Numbered from the stretch's first letter, positions 41,906 through 51,064 are shown. The stretch: DNA of 64,000 bases from Pseudarthrobacter defluvii (GCF_030816725.1 NZ_JAUSYG010000001.1:372001-436000), one strand, 5' to 3'. Notes: generated by a model not told the origin, from the letters alone. A program made the numbers and translations.

Positions 41906-42724
41906 ATGGTGCAGCGGGTTGCCGATTATCGGGCGGAAGGCATCCTGCTCGCCGGGGCAGGAAGGGCTATTCTGCTGCAGCTTGCCAACCCCGCCGTCGG
42001 TCGCGGCGTGGCGGCACACAGCACGTTCACCGAACGGCCCGTCAACCGGTTGAAGGGAACGCTCACCTACGTCTACGCCATCATGTACGGAACCGAGGAA
42101 CAGGCCCGGGAAGTCCGCCGCCGGGTGAACCAGGCCCACGTGCCGGTGCGCCGTACTGCCGATGAATCCACCGGCGGCTACAACGCCTACGAGCCTGCGC
42201 TGCAGCTTTGGGTAGCGGCCACGCTCTACGACACAGCGCGCACCATCACCGAGAAGATCCGCGGCCCGCTCGACGACGACGCCGCAGACGCGATGTACCA
42301 GGACTATGCACGGATCGGGACCGCCCTGCAGCTTCCGCCGGACATGTGGCCGAAGGACAGGGCAGAGTTCGGCCGGTACTGGGAGGAGCAGCTCGCCGCC
42401 CTCCATGCCGACGAAGAAGGGGTGCGCGTTGGACGCGGCCTGCTTTTTCCCAGGCACACAGCACTTTGGTACCGCGCCATCATGCCTTTCGCGAGGTTCC
42501 TCACCGCCGGGCTCCTTCCCGCCCAGCTGCGGACTGACTATGGGCTTGCCTGGAGTGACCGCCAGCAGCGCAGGTTCGACCGGACATGGCGCATCCTTGC
42601 GGTGGCCTACCCCAGGCTCCCGCAGGGCATCAGGCACTGGTTCAAGGACTACTGCCTGGCGGAACTGGAAAAGGACCTGCGGGGGAACCGCCACCCAAGC
42701 CAGCGTCAGGGGATCAGTGCTTAG
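41906..42724 (+). CDS. Oxygenase MpaB-like (DUF2236) protein
   Basis: The 272-residue protein shows the DUF2236 signature: AGAGRAILLQLANPAVGRGVAAHS at the N-terminus, GTLTYVYAIMYGTEEQAREV, VRRTADESTGGYNAYEPALQLW and WYRAIMPFARFLTA. Some DUF2236 proteins bind haem and act as latex-clearing-type or MpaB oxygenases; histidines in the HST and HVP segments may ligate haem, but the role here is unknown. TAGCCT lies six bases before ATG 41906 without a ribosome site, indicating a leaderless message. The DUF817 gene begins within its last codons. Confidence 0.8.
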   Translation: MVQRVADYRAEGILLAGAGRAILLQLANPAVGRGVAAHSTFTERPVNRLKGTLTYVYAIMYGTEEQAREVRRRVNQAHVPVRRTADESTGGYNAYEPALQLWVAATLYDTARTITEKIRGPLDDDAADAMYQDYARIGTALQLPPDMWPKDRAEFGRYWEEQLAALHADEEGVRVGRGLLFPRHTALWYRAIMPFARFLTAGLLPAQLRTDYGLAWSDRQQRRFDRTWRILAVAYPRLPQGIRHWFKDYCLAELEKDLRGNRHPSQRQGISA

Positions 42725-43614
42725 CTCAACCCCCGTGGAGCAGCGGATCGACGAACGCGCCCGCCGCTTCCTGGCTACGGCCCCTGCCGGCGGTGCCAGG
42801 GCCAAACTCACCGAGTTCCTGGTCTTCGGCCTCAAGCAAGGCTGGGCGTGCATTTTCGGTGTCGCACTCCTGGCTGTGTTGATGGCGGCCAGGCTCTGGT
42901 ACCCGGACTCCGCCGGGCTGGCGCGAAACGACTTCCTGACCATCGCCGCCGTCGTAATCCAAATCCTGATGGTGGCATTCAAACTTGAAACCCTGCGGGA
43001 GCTGCGGGGTCATTGTCCTGTTCCACCTGGTGGGGACGGTGATGGAGCTGTTCAAGACGGACATGGGTTCCTGGTCCTACGAGGCCGAAGGGTTCCTGCG
43101 TGTCGGCGCCGTGCCGCTCTTCAGCGGGTTCATGTACGCCGCCGTGGGCTCGTACATGGTGCGCGTCTACCGGCTCTTCGACCTGCGGTTCGCGGCGTAC
43201 CCCCGGCGCTGGGTCACCGCCATCCTCGCCGCGGCGATCTACGCCAACTTCTTCACCCACCACTACATCTGGGACCTGCGCTGGGTGCTGCTCGCCGCCG
43301 TCGTGGTGATCTTTGGCCGGTGTGTCATGCACTTCCGCGTGTTCCGGCGGGAGTTCCGGATGCCGCTGGCGGTCTCGTTCCTGCTGGTGGCGCTGTTCAT
43401 CTGGCTCGCCGAGAACATCGCCACCTGGTCCGGCGCCTGGCTCTACCCCAGCCAAGTTGGCGGCTGGCACCCCGTGGGCCTGGAGAAACTGGTGGCCTGG
43501 TTCCTGCTGATGATCATCTCCGTGGTGCTGGTGGCGTGGGTGTACAAGCCGCAGCCGCCGGCAAAAGGCAACGCACGACGCCGGGAGGTTCCGTCCGGAG
43601 CGTTGCTGCCGTAA
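42717..43614 (+). pseudogene. DUF817 membrane protein, split by a frameshift
   Basis: A GTG at 42717 (AGGGGA upstream) opens a frame with EFLVFGLKQGWACIFGVALL and QILMVAFKLETLREL, then the reading must shift one base to go on as VIVLFHLVGTVMELFKTDMG, GSYMVRVYRLFDLRFAAYP, TAILAAAIYANFFTHHYIWD and a last helix pair. One extra G in the GGGG run at 43006-43009 explains it; removal would give about 298 residues with several membrane helices, the usual DUF817 size. Function of the family is unknown. A good hairpin terminator follows. Confidence 0.8.
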
Positions 43615-43640
43615 GGGGGTCCTGGCAAAACCCGTTTCAG

Positions 43641-43674
43641 CAGGGCCCTCGCTAGGACTTTGAGGGCCCTGTTT
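43641..43674 (+). terminator. Terminator after the DUF817 gene
   Basis: CAGGGCCCTC (43641-43650) pairs with GAGGGCCCTG (43662-43671) and is followed by TTT. The next gene starts in the tail. Confidence 0.8.
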
Positions 43675-43675
43675 G

Positions 43676-44914
43676 ATGGAGGACATGGCCTCCGAAACAA
43701 CCGTCACCAGTACCAGTGCGCCCCAGGAAACCGTCCGCCCCGGGCACCACCCGGCCAACTGGGGCGGCGTTTACGCCATGTCGCTCTGCGTCTTTGCGCT
43801 GATAGCCTCCGAATTCATGCCCGTCAGCCTGCTCACGCCGATGGCCGCCGAACTCCAGGTCTCCGAGGGAATGGTGGGGCAGGGAATCGCGATTTCCGGT
43901 GTCTTTGCCGTCCTGACCAGCCTGTCAGTCTCCACGCTTGCCCGAAACTTGAACCGCAGGACCCTGTTGCTGGGCCTCACCGGTCTGATGGCGGTTTCCG
44001 GGGCATTGGTGGCCGCGGCGCCGGGGTACCTGCTCTTCATGGTCGGCCGCGCCCTCATTGGTGTGGTCATCGGGGGATTCTGGTCAATGTCGGCCGCGAC
44101 CGCCATGCGTCTGGTGCCGGCCCACCAGGTGCCGCGTGCCCTGGCGGTCTTCAATGGCGGAAATGCCCTCGCCACGGTCCTGGCTGCGCCGCTGGGAAGT
44201 TATTTGGGTTCTGTCATCGGATGGCGCGGTGCGTTCTTCTGCCTGGTGCCGGTGGCCGTGCTCGCTCTGGTGTGGCAGTGGATCAGCCTGCCCTCGATGA
44301 AGGCGGAGAAGCGCACCCAGGCGTCCGGAAGTGTCTTCGGGATCTTCAGGGAGCTCAGGAGCGCACCGGTCGCGTGGGGCATGGCAGCCTGTGGTTCCTT
44401 CTTCATGGGGCAGTTCATTCTGTTCACCTACGTCCGCCCGTTCCTGGAAACGGTGACCCGCGTCGACGTGGCCACCGTGTCCCTGGTCCTGCTGGTCATC
44501 GGTGCGGCGGGTTTTGCCGGCACCATGCTGATTGGCCGGTTCCTGGGGACGGGTCTGTATCGGACGCTGGTCATCATTCCCGCGCTTATGGCGGTCATCG
44601 CCGCTGTCCTCGTTCCCACCGGCGGCTGGTTGGCCACCGTCGTGGTTCTCCTGGGTCTGTGGGGCCTGTTGGCCACGTCCGCGCCCGTCGGCTGGTGGAG
44701 CTGGATCGCGAAGGCCATGCCGCACGACGCTGAGGCCGGTGGGGGCCTGATGGTTGCTGTGGTTCAAACCTCGATCGCCGTCGGATCAACCCTGGGCGGC
44801 GTGCTGTTCGATTCCGCCGGCTATGGCGGCGCCTTCCTGGTGGGTGCAGCCGTACTCGCGGCCGCGTCTGTCCTCGCGTTCGTGACAGCGCGGGTCACAG
44901 GCAAGACCGCGTGA
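43676..44914 (+). CDS. MFS transporter, AraJ/DHA1-type efflux protein
   Basis: The 412-residue protein has twelve helices with ALIASEFMPVSLLTPMAAEL in the first helix, the ARNLNRRTLLLGL loop and GRALIGVVIGGFWSMSAATA. This is the signature of DHA1 sugar/arabinose or drug exporters. ATG 43676 is chosen; ATG 43685 next to GGAGG is too close to that site for normal spacing, so the start is uncertain. It is followed by a cupin gene on the same strand after 42 bases. Substrate is unknown. Confidence 0.75.
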   Translation: MEDMASETTVTSTSAPQETVRPGHHPANWGGVYAMSLCVFALIASEFMPVSLLTPMAAELQVSEGMVGQGIAISGVFAVLTSLSVSTLARNLNRRTLLLGLTGLMAVSGALVAAAPGYLLFMVGRALIGVVIGGFWSMSAATAMRLVPAHQVPRALAVFNGGNALATVLAAPLGSYLGSVIGWRGAFFCLVPVAVLALVWQWISLPSMKAEKRTQASGSVFGIFRELRSAPVAWGMAACGSFFMGQFILFTYVRPFLETVTRVDVATVSLVLLVIGAAGFAGTMLIGRFLGTGLYRTLVIIPALMAVIAAVLVPTGGWLATVVVLLGLWGLLATSAPVGWWSWIAKAMPHDAEAGGGLMVAVVQTSIAVGSTLGGVLFDSAGYGGAFLVGAAVLAAASVLAFVTARVTGKTA

Positions 44915-44956
44915 GCAACCACAGATTTTGCCAATAAGAGATAGCAGGAGGAGAAC

Positions 44957-45352
44957 ATGAAGTACACGAAGAGCGGCGGGCAGACCGGGGCCGGGCCGAA
45001 GGAATGGTTCACCGGAACAGTGCAGATCGATGGGATCCGGAACCCCGATGAGCAGTCAGCGATCGGTTGTGCGCACGTCCGGTTTGCCCCCGGTGCCCGC
45101 ACGGCCTGGCACCACCACCCCAAGGGCCAGACCCTCTACGTCACCGATGGCATCGGGCTGGTGGCGCGGCGCGGCGGGGATGTCCAGGAGATCCGTCCCG
45201 GCGACGTGGTTTACATCGAGCCGGGGGAGGAGCACTGGCACGGTGCCGCCCCGGAGCGCTTCATGGCACACGTCGCCATGCAGGAAGCCGATGGGAACGG
45301 GCAGGTTGTGACCTGGCTCGACCACGTCACCGACGAGGAGTACGGCGCCTGA
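44957..45352 (+). CDS. Cupin protein of the hydroxynitrile-lyase-like group
   Basis: The 131-residue single cupin closely follows the pattern of the manganese cupin hydroxynitrile lyase GtHNL: GPKEWFTGTVQID at the start, FAPGARTAWHHHPKGQT (His, His, Gln metal ligands), IRPGDVVYIEPGEEHWHGAA (final His) and VTWLDHVTDEEYGA at the end. Most bacterial relatives are carboxymuconolactone- or quercetinase-like proteins of unknown use, so (R)-selective lyase activity is only suggested. AGGAGGAG precedes ATG 44957. It may be co-transcribed with the MFS gene. Confidence 0.75.
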   Translation: MKYTKSGGQTGAGPKEWFTGTVQIDGIRNPDEQSAIGCAHVRFAPGARTAWHHHPKGQTLYVTDGIGLVARRGGDVQEIRPGDVVYIEPGEEHWHGAAPERFMAHVAMQEADGNGQVVTWLDHVTDEEYGA

Positions 45353-45368
45353 CCACACAGCCAAAGCA

Positions 45369-45420
45369 GAAGGTGGGCGAACGACGGCGGGAGGTCCCGC
45401 CGTCGTCCGCCCACCTTCTT
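45369..45420. terminator. Bidirectional terminator, GACGACGGCGGG family, copy 6
   Basis: Long arms AGAAGGTGGGCG-A-ACGACGGCGGGA (from 45369) and the complementary right arm (to 45419) form a roughly 24-bp stem with one mismatch. It is centred between the convergent cupin and universal stress protein genes. Confidence 0.85.
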
Positions 45421-45431
45421 GAGGCGTCGGC

Positions 45432-45854
45432 TCAGTCCTCGTAGGTGTTGGCGATGTACACATCGCACGGGGCGTTGTGCGCCACGCTGTTGGCGACGCT
45501 GCCCAGGAGCCGGCCGATACCGCGCATCCTGCGGTTGCCCACCACGATCACCCGGGCGTCCAGGCGGATGGCCTCCTTGATCAGCGAATCCGCGGGCTTG
45601 CCGCGTGCTGCGAAGTGGGTGATCTCCACTCCGGGCCGGGAACCTCCCAGGGACTTGGCCACCATCTCCGAGCTGTCGGCGTTGGAGATCCTCACCTTGT
45701 CCGAGCCCACGCCAAAGGTTTCGGCATTCTCCAACTCAAAGGCGGTCACCACATGGAGTGACGCTCCGAGCGACTGAGCGAGGTCCAACGCCACTTCTGC
45801 AGCCTTCCGTGCGGACGGGCTTGCATCCACACCTACAACAACTACTCCACTCAT
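45432..45854 (-). CDS. Universal stress protein (UspA family)
   Basis: The 140-residue protein has the Usp fold with VVVVGVDASPSARKAAEVAL at the first strand, ARVIVVGNRRMRGIGRLLGS carrying the ATP-binding G-x2-G-x9-G-S-like motif, and the closing AHNAPCDVYIA strand. It is cytoplasmic and in related species is induced by stress or dormancy. ATG 45854 follows GGAGGAG. It is monocistronic and shares the copy-6 terminator with the cupin gene. Confidence 0.9.
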   Translation of the reverse strand: MSGVVVVGVDASPSARKAAEVALDLAQSLGASLHVVTAFELENAETFGVGSDKVRISNADSSEMVAKSLGGSRPGVEITHFAARGKPADSLIKEAIRLDARVIVVGNRRMRGIGRLLGSVANSVAHNAPCDVYIANTYED

Positions 45855-45978
45855 CTTCTTTCACTCCTCCATCAGTCCGGGCATAAAACATGCACTGGTC
45901 AGTCTAAGGATTACCCTCGTGGTGCCCGGCTAACCGTAGACTCTCGGAGGCGAGTCGGTACCGGGGTAATGGGGGAAT

Positions 45979-46722
45979 ATGGGTGCGATAACCAACCACG
46001 CTTTGCAGGACCTGACGGGCCTGCCGCCGGTCTATGTGGACGTGCCGGACAAATCAGGCCTTCCCGGCGCGGGCACCAGCAAACTCCTGAACACCGGCCT
46101 TACTGAAGCCAGGGCGCTTGCTGCCGCCGAACCGGCTCCGGCCCTCCACCCCACCAAGGCGCAGGGACGTCGCAGCACGATCCTGGGCGTCACCTGGATC
46201 CTGGGCTGCATTACCGGTGGAGTGATGCTTGGACTCTACAGCGATGCTGTTCAGAACGGGGACGCAGGACAAGCGGCCGGGGCCTTGGCAGTGCTGGCGG
46301 TCCTCGTCCCATGCGTGCTCGTGTTGACCGCCTACCCGAATTGGACGAGGCGGCGGTTCATAAGGGACTACAGGCAGCGGCACCAGGCCTGGGTGGCACG
46401 CTTTGTCGCTAACTGGCCACTCCGGGAGCGGCTGGTGGATGTGGATGGCATCTCTGACGTCTGGCAGCGGGTCAGCACCAGAACCATGGCGGACACCCTG
46501 GCCAGGGACCGGGAAGCGATCCTGGCACAAGGAATGCCCGTCGGACAGGATCCTGCCACTGTGCTGGCCGGGGCCCTGTCCGCCGTGGGCGCCTGGGCGC
46601 GTGCACCCTGGTCAGATCCCGCCCTGTACCGTGACGCCCAGCAGGCCGTCGATCGTTTCGGCGAGCTGGCAGGACGACGGAGGGCAGACGCTGAGCCGCC
46701 TGGGCCGCCGTCGAACGTTTAG
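45979..46722 (+). CDS. Hypothetical membrane protein with two helices
   Basis: The 247-residue protein has a hydrophilic N-terminal third (NHALQDLTGLPPVYVDVPDK), two membrane helices (about 70-90, ILGVTWILGCITGGVMLGLY, and 100-120, GALAVLAVLVPCVLVLTAYP), and a basic helical C-terminal domain (WTRRRFIRDYRQRHQAW onward). No family is recognised. ATG 45979 is preceded by GGGGGAA. It sits between the universal stress gene and a VOC protein gene. Confidence 0.6.
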   Translation: MGAITNHALQDLTGLPPVYVDVPDKSGLPGAGTSKLLNTGLTEARALAAAEPAPALHPTKAQGRRSTILGVTWILGCITGGVMLGLYSDAVQNGDAGQAAGALAVLAVLVPCVLVLTAYPNWTRRRFIRDYRQRHQAWVARFVANWPLRERLVDVDGISDVWQRVSTRTMADTLARDREAILAQGMPVGQDPATVLAGALSAVGAWARAPWSDPALYRDAQQAVDRFGELAGRRRADAEPPGPPSNV

Positions 46723-46779
46723 CAGCCTCCCCACCTCCTAAAGGAGGCCGCCATGCCAAGGCCTCTGTAGGCTGGCCGA

Positions 46780-47187
46780 ATGACCGCACCTCAGGTTTAT
46801 GTCAGCTTTCCGGGCACGGCGCGTGAGGCGCTGGGCTTTTACGCAGCTGTTTTTGGCGGCGAGCTTTCCCTCCACACAAATGAGGATTTCGGCCGGACGG
46901 ATGGCCCTCCGGATGCCATAGCCCACGGCGAACTCAGCGGCACCGTTGCCTTGGCGGGCTCGGATACCCCGCCGGGCGGCACGAGCGTCCGGCTTGAAGG
47001 CGTCATGCTGTCCTTGCTGGGTACCGCTGAACCTGAAATCCTCCACGAGTGGTTCAACAAACTCAGTTCCGGCGGCCGGGTGGTGGACCCCCTTGCCCCC
47101 AAGCCTTGGGGCGCCTCCGACGGCCAGGTCATCGACCGCTACGGGCTCCACTGGCTCATCGGCTATGAGCCCGGCGCCGACGCCTGA
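46780..47187 (+). CDS. VOC/PhnB-like protein
   Basis: The 135-residue protein starts VYVSFPGTAREALGFYAAVF and carries GGELSLHTNEDFGR, MLSLLGTAEPEILHEWFNKL and a terminal YGLHWLIGYEPG, the signature of PhnB/3-demethylubiquinone-like VOC proteins. These form dimers; many members lack any known catalytic role. TAGGCT lies six bases before ATG 46780, with no ribosome site, indicating a leaderless message. It converges on the frameshifted regulator gene. Confidence 0.8.
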   Translation: MTAPQVYVSFPGTAREALGFYAAVFGGELSLHTNEDFGRTDGPPDAIAHGELSGTVALAGSDTPPGGTSVRLEGVMLSLLGTAEPEILHEWFNKLSSGGRVVDPLAPKPWGASDGQVIDRYGLHWLIGYEPGADA

Positions 47188-47216
47188 AGCCAGGCGGCAC
47201 CGGCCCAAACAGCCTG

Positions 47217-48109
47217 CTAGCCAGCCACCTTGGCCTGCGCCGTTTCCACAATGTTCTCGGTGACGGCCCAGGAGGCCAGGAGCTTGAGGGCTTCCTCGGA
47301 GGGACTGCCGGGGGTGGCGGGATAGACGGTGAGGGTGTGCCCCGGGTCCTCTTCCAGCCCGAGGACCTGGTAGTTCAACTCGAGCAGTCCCACAACGGGG
47401 TGCTGGAAGAACTTGGTCCCGGCGTAATGGCGCCGGACGTTGTGCGCAGCCCACAGCGTGCGGAACTCGTCGCTGCGCATGGACAGTTCCCCGATGAGTT
47501 CGGCAATGCCCTTGTCGTGCGGATTGCGGCCGGCTTCCCGCCGGAGGATGGCCACATTTGTGTTGGCGGCCCGGTCCCAGTCCGTGTAGAAATTGTGCGC
47601 GCGGGGGTCCAGGAAGATGAACCGGGAGTGGTTGGCCGGCCGGGACGGGGTGCGGTACATGTCCGCGTAGAGGGCGTGCCAAGGGTGTTGGCGGCCACGA
47701 TGTCCAGGCGGTTGTTGCCGATGAAGGCCGGGGCCTCCGTGATGGCGTCCAGGAGGTACTGCAGCTCCGGCCGGACCTTGGATGGTGTGGAACCGGCCGC
47801 GCTCGCGGCACGTTTTCGGCCCGAGGTGTTGGCTGCCCGGGCCAGGTCATAGAGGTGGTCGTGCTCGGCCCGGTCCAGTTCCAAGGCACCGGCGATGGCG
47901 TCCAGCACGCTTTCCGAAACACCGCTGAGGTTTCCACGTTCGAGGCGTGTGTAGTAGTCCACGCTGACGCCTGCCAGCCGCGCCACTTCCTCGCGCCGCA
48001 GCCCCGGCACCCGGCGGCGGCCGCCGTACGGCTCGATCCCTGCCTGCTCAGGTGTGATGCGGCCACGGCGGGAGGACAGGAACTGCCGGACCTCGGCTCG
48101 GTTATCCAT
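47217..48109 (-). pseudogene. HTH regulator (MmyB-like), split by a frameshift
   Basis: From ATG 48109 the frame reads [40 protein letters not shown] (HTH) and RLDIVAANTL, then breaks. A second frame continues MYRTPSRPANHSRFIFLDPR, YTDWDRAANTNVAILRREAG and SWAVTENIVETAQAKVAG. One missing base near 47678 explains it; restoring it would give LGHALYADMYRTPSR and a 297-residue protein. The regulator resembles the intact one at 38153. TAACGT lies seven bases upstream of the ATG, a leaderless start. An assembly error is possible. Confidence 0.8.
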
Positions 48110-48313
48110 ACGGAACACGTTACGACGATCGGTGCAACGCTAAGGAGGTTCTGCCAGAACCAGTTACAGCAGGACCCTCCACATGGAGTCCGCCAAAGGT
48201 AGGACTCAGAAGACCAGGCACAACAGGACCACCCTTGCCCAGCCGTTTCCGGGGTTTGCCCCGAACAACCCCGGTAACCTTTAAAAGTCCCCCCAACAGA
48301 TCACAGGAGAACC

Positions 48314-49354
48314 ATGACTACCGTCAAGGCTTATGCATCCCCGTCCGCCACGGAGGACCTGGTGGCAACCACCATCGAGCGCCGCGAAGTGGGTCCGCAC
48401 GATGTCCTGATCGATATCAAGTTCGCCGGCATCTGCCACTCGGACATCCACACCGTCCGCGGTGACTGGGGCCCGCAGCAGTACCCTCTGGTTCCCGGCC
48501 ACGAAATCGCCGGCATCGTCACCGAGGTTGGCTCCGAGGTGACCAAGCACAAAGTAGGCGACCGCGTTGGTGTTGGCTGCATGGTCAACTCCTGCAAGGA
48601 GTGCGTCAACTGCCAGAAGGGCGAGGAACAGTACTGCCTCAAGGGCAACGTTGGCACCTACGGCGCCGTTGACCGCGACGGCACCATCACCCAGGGCGGC
48701 TACTCCACCCACGTGGTGGTCACTGAAGATTTCGTCGTGAATATCCCCGAGGGCATCGAACTCGACGTCGCCGCACCCCTGCTGTGCGCCGGCATCACCA
48801 CTTACTCCCCGCTGCGGCACTGGGGTGCCGGCCCGGGCAAGAACGTTGCCGTCGTCGGCCTCGGCGGCCTGGGCCACATGGCCGTCAAGCAGGCGCACGC
48901 CATGGGTGCCGAGGTTACCGTCCTGTCCCAGTCCCTGAAGAAGCAGGAAGACGGCCTGAAGCTGGGCGCTGACCACTACTTCGCTACCAGCGACGAGAAC
49001 ACCTTCTCCGAGCTCGCGGGCAGCTTCGACCTGATCATCAACACCGTCAGCGCCTCACTCGACATCAGCTCCTACCTGGGCCTGCTGAAGCTCGACGGCG
49101 CACTGGTCAACGTCGGCGCTCCCGCCGAGCCGCTTCCCGTCAACGCCTTCGCACTGATCGGCGGCCGCCGGTCCTTCGCCGGCTCCATGATCGGCGGCAT
49201 CCGTGAAACCCAGGAGATGCTCAACTTCTGCGCCGAGCATGGCCTGGGCGCAGAAATTGAGGTCATCCCGGCTGAGAAGATCAACGATGCCTACGAGCGC
49301 GTCCTCGCCTCGGACGTCCGGTACCGGTTCGTGATCGACACCGCCACCCTCTAA
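48314..49354 (+). CDS. Zinc-dependent alcohol dehydrogenase (AdhC/YahK-like)
   Basis: The 346-residue protein has all zinc sites: [10 protein letters not shown] and GHEIAG with LLCAG for the catalytic metal, and [15 protein letters not shown] for the structural metal. The NAD(P)-binding motif is [17 protein letters not shown]. It resembles cinnamyl-alcohol/aldehyde reductases such as YahK and AdhC of actinobacteria, usually NADPH-linked. CAGGAGAACC precedes ATG 48314. It is monocistronic. Compared with the ADH at 10131 it keeps the structural zinc lobe. Confidence 0.88.
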   Translation: MTTVKAYASPSATEDLVATTIERREVGPHDVLIDIKFAGICHSDIHTVRGDWGPQQYPLVPGHEIAGIVTEVGSEVTKHKVGDRVGVGCMVNSCKECVNCQKGEEQYCLKGNVGTYGAVDRDGTITQGGYSTHVVVTEDFVVNIPEGIELDVAAPLLCAGITTYSPLRHWGAGPGKNVAVVGLGGLGHMAVKQAHAMGAEVTVLSQSLKKQEDGLKLGADHYFATSDENTFSELAGSFDLIINTVSASLDISSYLGLLKLDGALVNVGAPAEPLPVNAFALIGGRRSFAGSMIGGIRETQEMLNFCAEHGLGAEIEVIPAEKINDAYERVLASDVRYRFVIDTATL

Positions 49355-49399
49355 GGCACCGCCAACGTTCGGCGGGCCGGTTCCCACAGGGGGGCCGGT

Positions 49400-49433
49400 C
49401 CGCCGTCGGGCTTTAACAAGCGGACGACGGCGG
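49400..49433. repeat. GACGACGGCGGG-family half site with swapped arms, copy 7
   Basis: CCGCCGTC (49400-49407) and GACGGCGG (49426-49433) are in reverse order relative to the other copies. They can still pair around an 18-base loop between the convergent ADH and nitronate monooxygenase genes. The AAGCGGACGACGGCGGG arm at 49418 has no normal right partner. Confidence 0.5.
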
Positions 49434-49456
49434 GCCAAGCCGTACGTGCCAAGCCT

Positions 49457-50497
49457 TTACGGGGCGAGGCTTTTCAGAATCAATGCAGCCGGTCCCTCCG
49501 CACAGTTCCGGTAATTGATGCCAGCCCACAGGTTCAGCCAGTCCGGCTCCCCGGCGGCCGCGGATGCGGCGCGCAGGGGAGTGGTGAGGTGGTGGATTTC
49601 CGGGTAACCGTAAGGGGCGTCGCCGTCATGGCGGCGCATGAACTCGTTGTGCAGGCCTCGCGCGTTGCGGCCAGAGAAGGCGCGGGTGATGGCCGTAGTG
49701 GTGAAACGCTCCGACGACGACAACGCGGTCCGGTGCGCGGGCTTGGTACCGGCTTCATCAGCGCAAAGGAACGCGGTTCCCGCCTGGACTGCTGCGGCGC
49801 CAACGGCGAGCGCAGCCCGGGTGTGCTCGGCAGTGGCGATGCCGCCGGCCGCGATGAGGGGCACCTCCAGGTCGGAGAGCTCTCCCAGGATGCCGTGAAG
49901 AGGCACCAGCGGAGGGGGTGCATCGGCCGTGAAGGTGCCGCGGTGGCCGCCGGCCTCGGGGCCCTGCACGCAGAGGGCGTCGGCGCCCGCCGCCAGCGCC
50001 CTAAGGGCTTCTTCCCGGCCGGTGACCGTGGCGATCACGTACACCCCGCGCTGGTGGAGTTCGTCCACCACGGCCGATTCCGGGAAGTCGAAGGTGAAGG
50101 AAACAACAGCCGGTGCGAGCTCCAGTACTGCTTCGAGCTTTTGGTCCCAGCCATCATCGTCATGCTTCGGCTCTCCCAGGCTCACTCCGAAACGTTCAGC
50201 ATCCGGGGCCAGGGAAGCGGCATACCGCTGAAGGTCTTCGGGGCTGATGACTGACGGCTGCGGCACAAACAGGTTGACGCCGAAGGGCTGCCTTGTGAGC
50301 GACCGGACGGTCCCGATCTCTGCACGCATGGTTGCGGCGCTCTTGTAGCCCGCCGCAAGAAAGCCCAACCCGCCGGCGGAGCTGACCGCTGCCGCCAAGT
50401 GCGGGGTGGAGGGTCCGCCCGCCATCGGTGCCTGGATGACGGGCAACGCCAAGGAGTCGGGACTGAACCTGTTGGCCTGGTGCTGCACCCTATCCAT
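49457..50497 (-). CDS. Nitronate monooxygenase (2-nitropropane dioxygenase-like)
   Basis: The 346-residue FMN TIM-barrel protein shows LPVIQAPMAGGPSTPHLAAA, SSAGGLGFLAAGYKSA, FGVNLFVPQPS, the phosphate-binding ADALCVQGPEAGGHRGTF and IAAGGIATAEHTRAALAVGA, close to class I nitronate monooxygenases. It would oxidise propionate-3-nitronate or similar toxic nitronates. ATG 50497 is preceded by GGGGAG. It is monocistronic and converges on the alcohol dehydrogenase. Confidence 0.87.
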   Translation of the reverse strand: MDRVQHQANRFSPDSLALPVIQAPMAGGPSTPHLAAAVSSAGGLGFLAAGYKSAATMRAEIGTVRSLTRQPFGVNLFVPQPSVISPEDLQRYAASLAPDAERFGVSLGEPKHDDDGWDQKLEAVLELAPAVVSFTFDFPESAVVDELHQRGVYVIATVTGREEALRALAAGADALCVQGPEAGGHRGTFTADAPPPLVPLHGILGELSDLEVPLIAAGGIATAEHTRAALAVGAAAVQAGTAFLCADEAGTKPAHRTALSSSERFTTTAITRAFSGRNARGLHNEFMRRHDGDAPYGYPEIHHLTTPLRAASAAAGEPDWLNLWAGINYRNCAEGPAALILKSLAP

Positions 50498-50580
50498 CTG
50501 TCTCCCCGTCCTTCCGCGCCTACCTGACGAATGCTACGCCGGTCGGCGTTTCCGTTCGATGTGGCAGGTCAGTTGGCAGC

Positions 50581-50632
50581 AAAAAGGACGCGGACAGTGG
50601 CGGGTGGGTCCCGCCGTCGTCCGCGTCCTTTT
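50581..50632 (-). terminator. Terminator, GACGACGGCGGG family, copy 8
   Basis: The left arm AAAAAGGACGCGGACAGTGG and the right arm CCGCCGTCGTCCGCGTCCTT form a stem with mismatches near the centre. Read on the minus strand it ends in a T tract directly after the 64-residue protein gene. Confidence 0.75.
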
Positions 50633-50643
50633 AGTGGGGCTGC

Positions 50644-50838
50644 TTACAGCGCCAGCGCCGGCTGGTCCCCGCGCACGCTGAGCGTGAAGGTGTTGGGCCC
50701 GCTGCAGGTGACGGCGATGCGGCAGGTGGTGGTGTTGTGGCGCGAGGAGAGGTCGGAGACCGCGGAATCGAGGGTCTCATGGAGCGACGCCCGGTCCCAG
50801 ATTTTCAGCGTCACGGATTCGGCAGTGTTAAACGTCAT
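50644..50838 (-). CDS. Hypothetical small protein (64 residues)
   Basis: The 64-residue frame starts at ATG 50838 with AGGAAAG upstream: TFNTAESVTLKIWDRASLHE, LSSRHNTTTCRIAVTCSGPN and a last strand TFTLSVRGDQ. It is soluble with an alpha-beta pattern and two cysteines in ITCR/VTCS context (TCRIAVTC). It ends at the copy-8 terminator, which supports an expressed gene. No family is recognised. Confidence 0.55.
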   Translation of the reverse strand: MTFNTAESVTLKIWDRASLHETLDSAVSDLSSRHNTTTCRIAVTCSGPNTFTLSVRGDQPALAL

Positions 50839-51064
50839 TGTTCAGTACTTTCCTGTCTGGCCGGTTTTCTCGCCGGCGGTGGCCTGTCCGCGCTCGGAGG
50901 GTCGGTGGCCTGCGCTCACCGGTGGGCCTCGTTGCGTCACCAGGATGTTTAGGGCGGATGGTTTCCGGCCCTGCCCATCAATAGTGCCCATGCGGAACGG
51001 GAGTACTCAACCAAATGCGGCTTTTATTGCACGTGAATCTCGTCACGTGTGAGCGGGACCACGG

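Noticed and set aside
41216..42982. 588-codon minus-strand frame over the lipoprotein and DUF2236 genes
   Set aside because: Antisense to two genes with clear signals (lipobox, DUF2236 motifs, leaderless -10). Composition is shadow-like.
46734..46747. CCTCC-TAAA-GGAGG hairpin
   Set aside because: Five-base stem without T tract; too weak to call a terminator.
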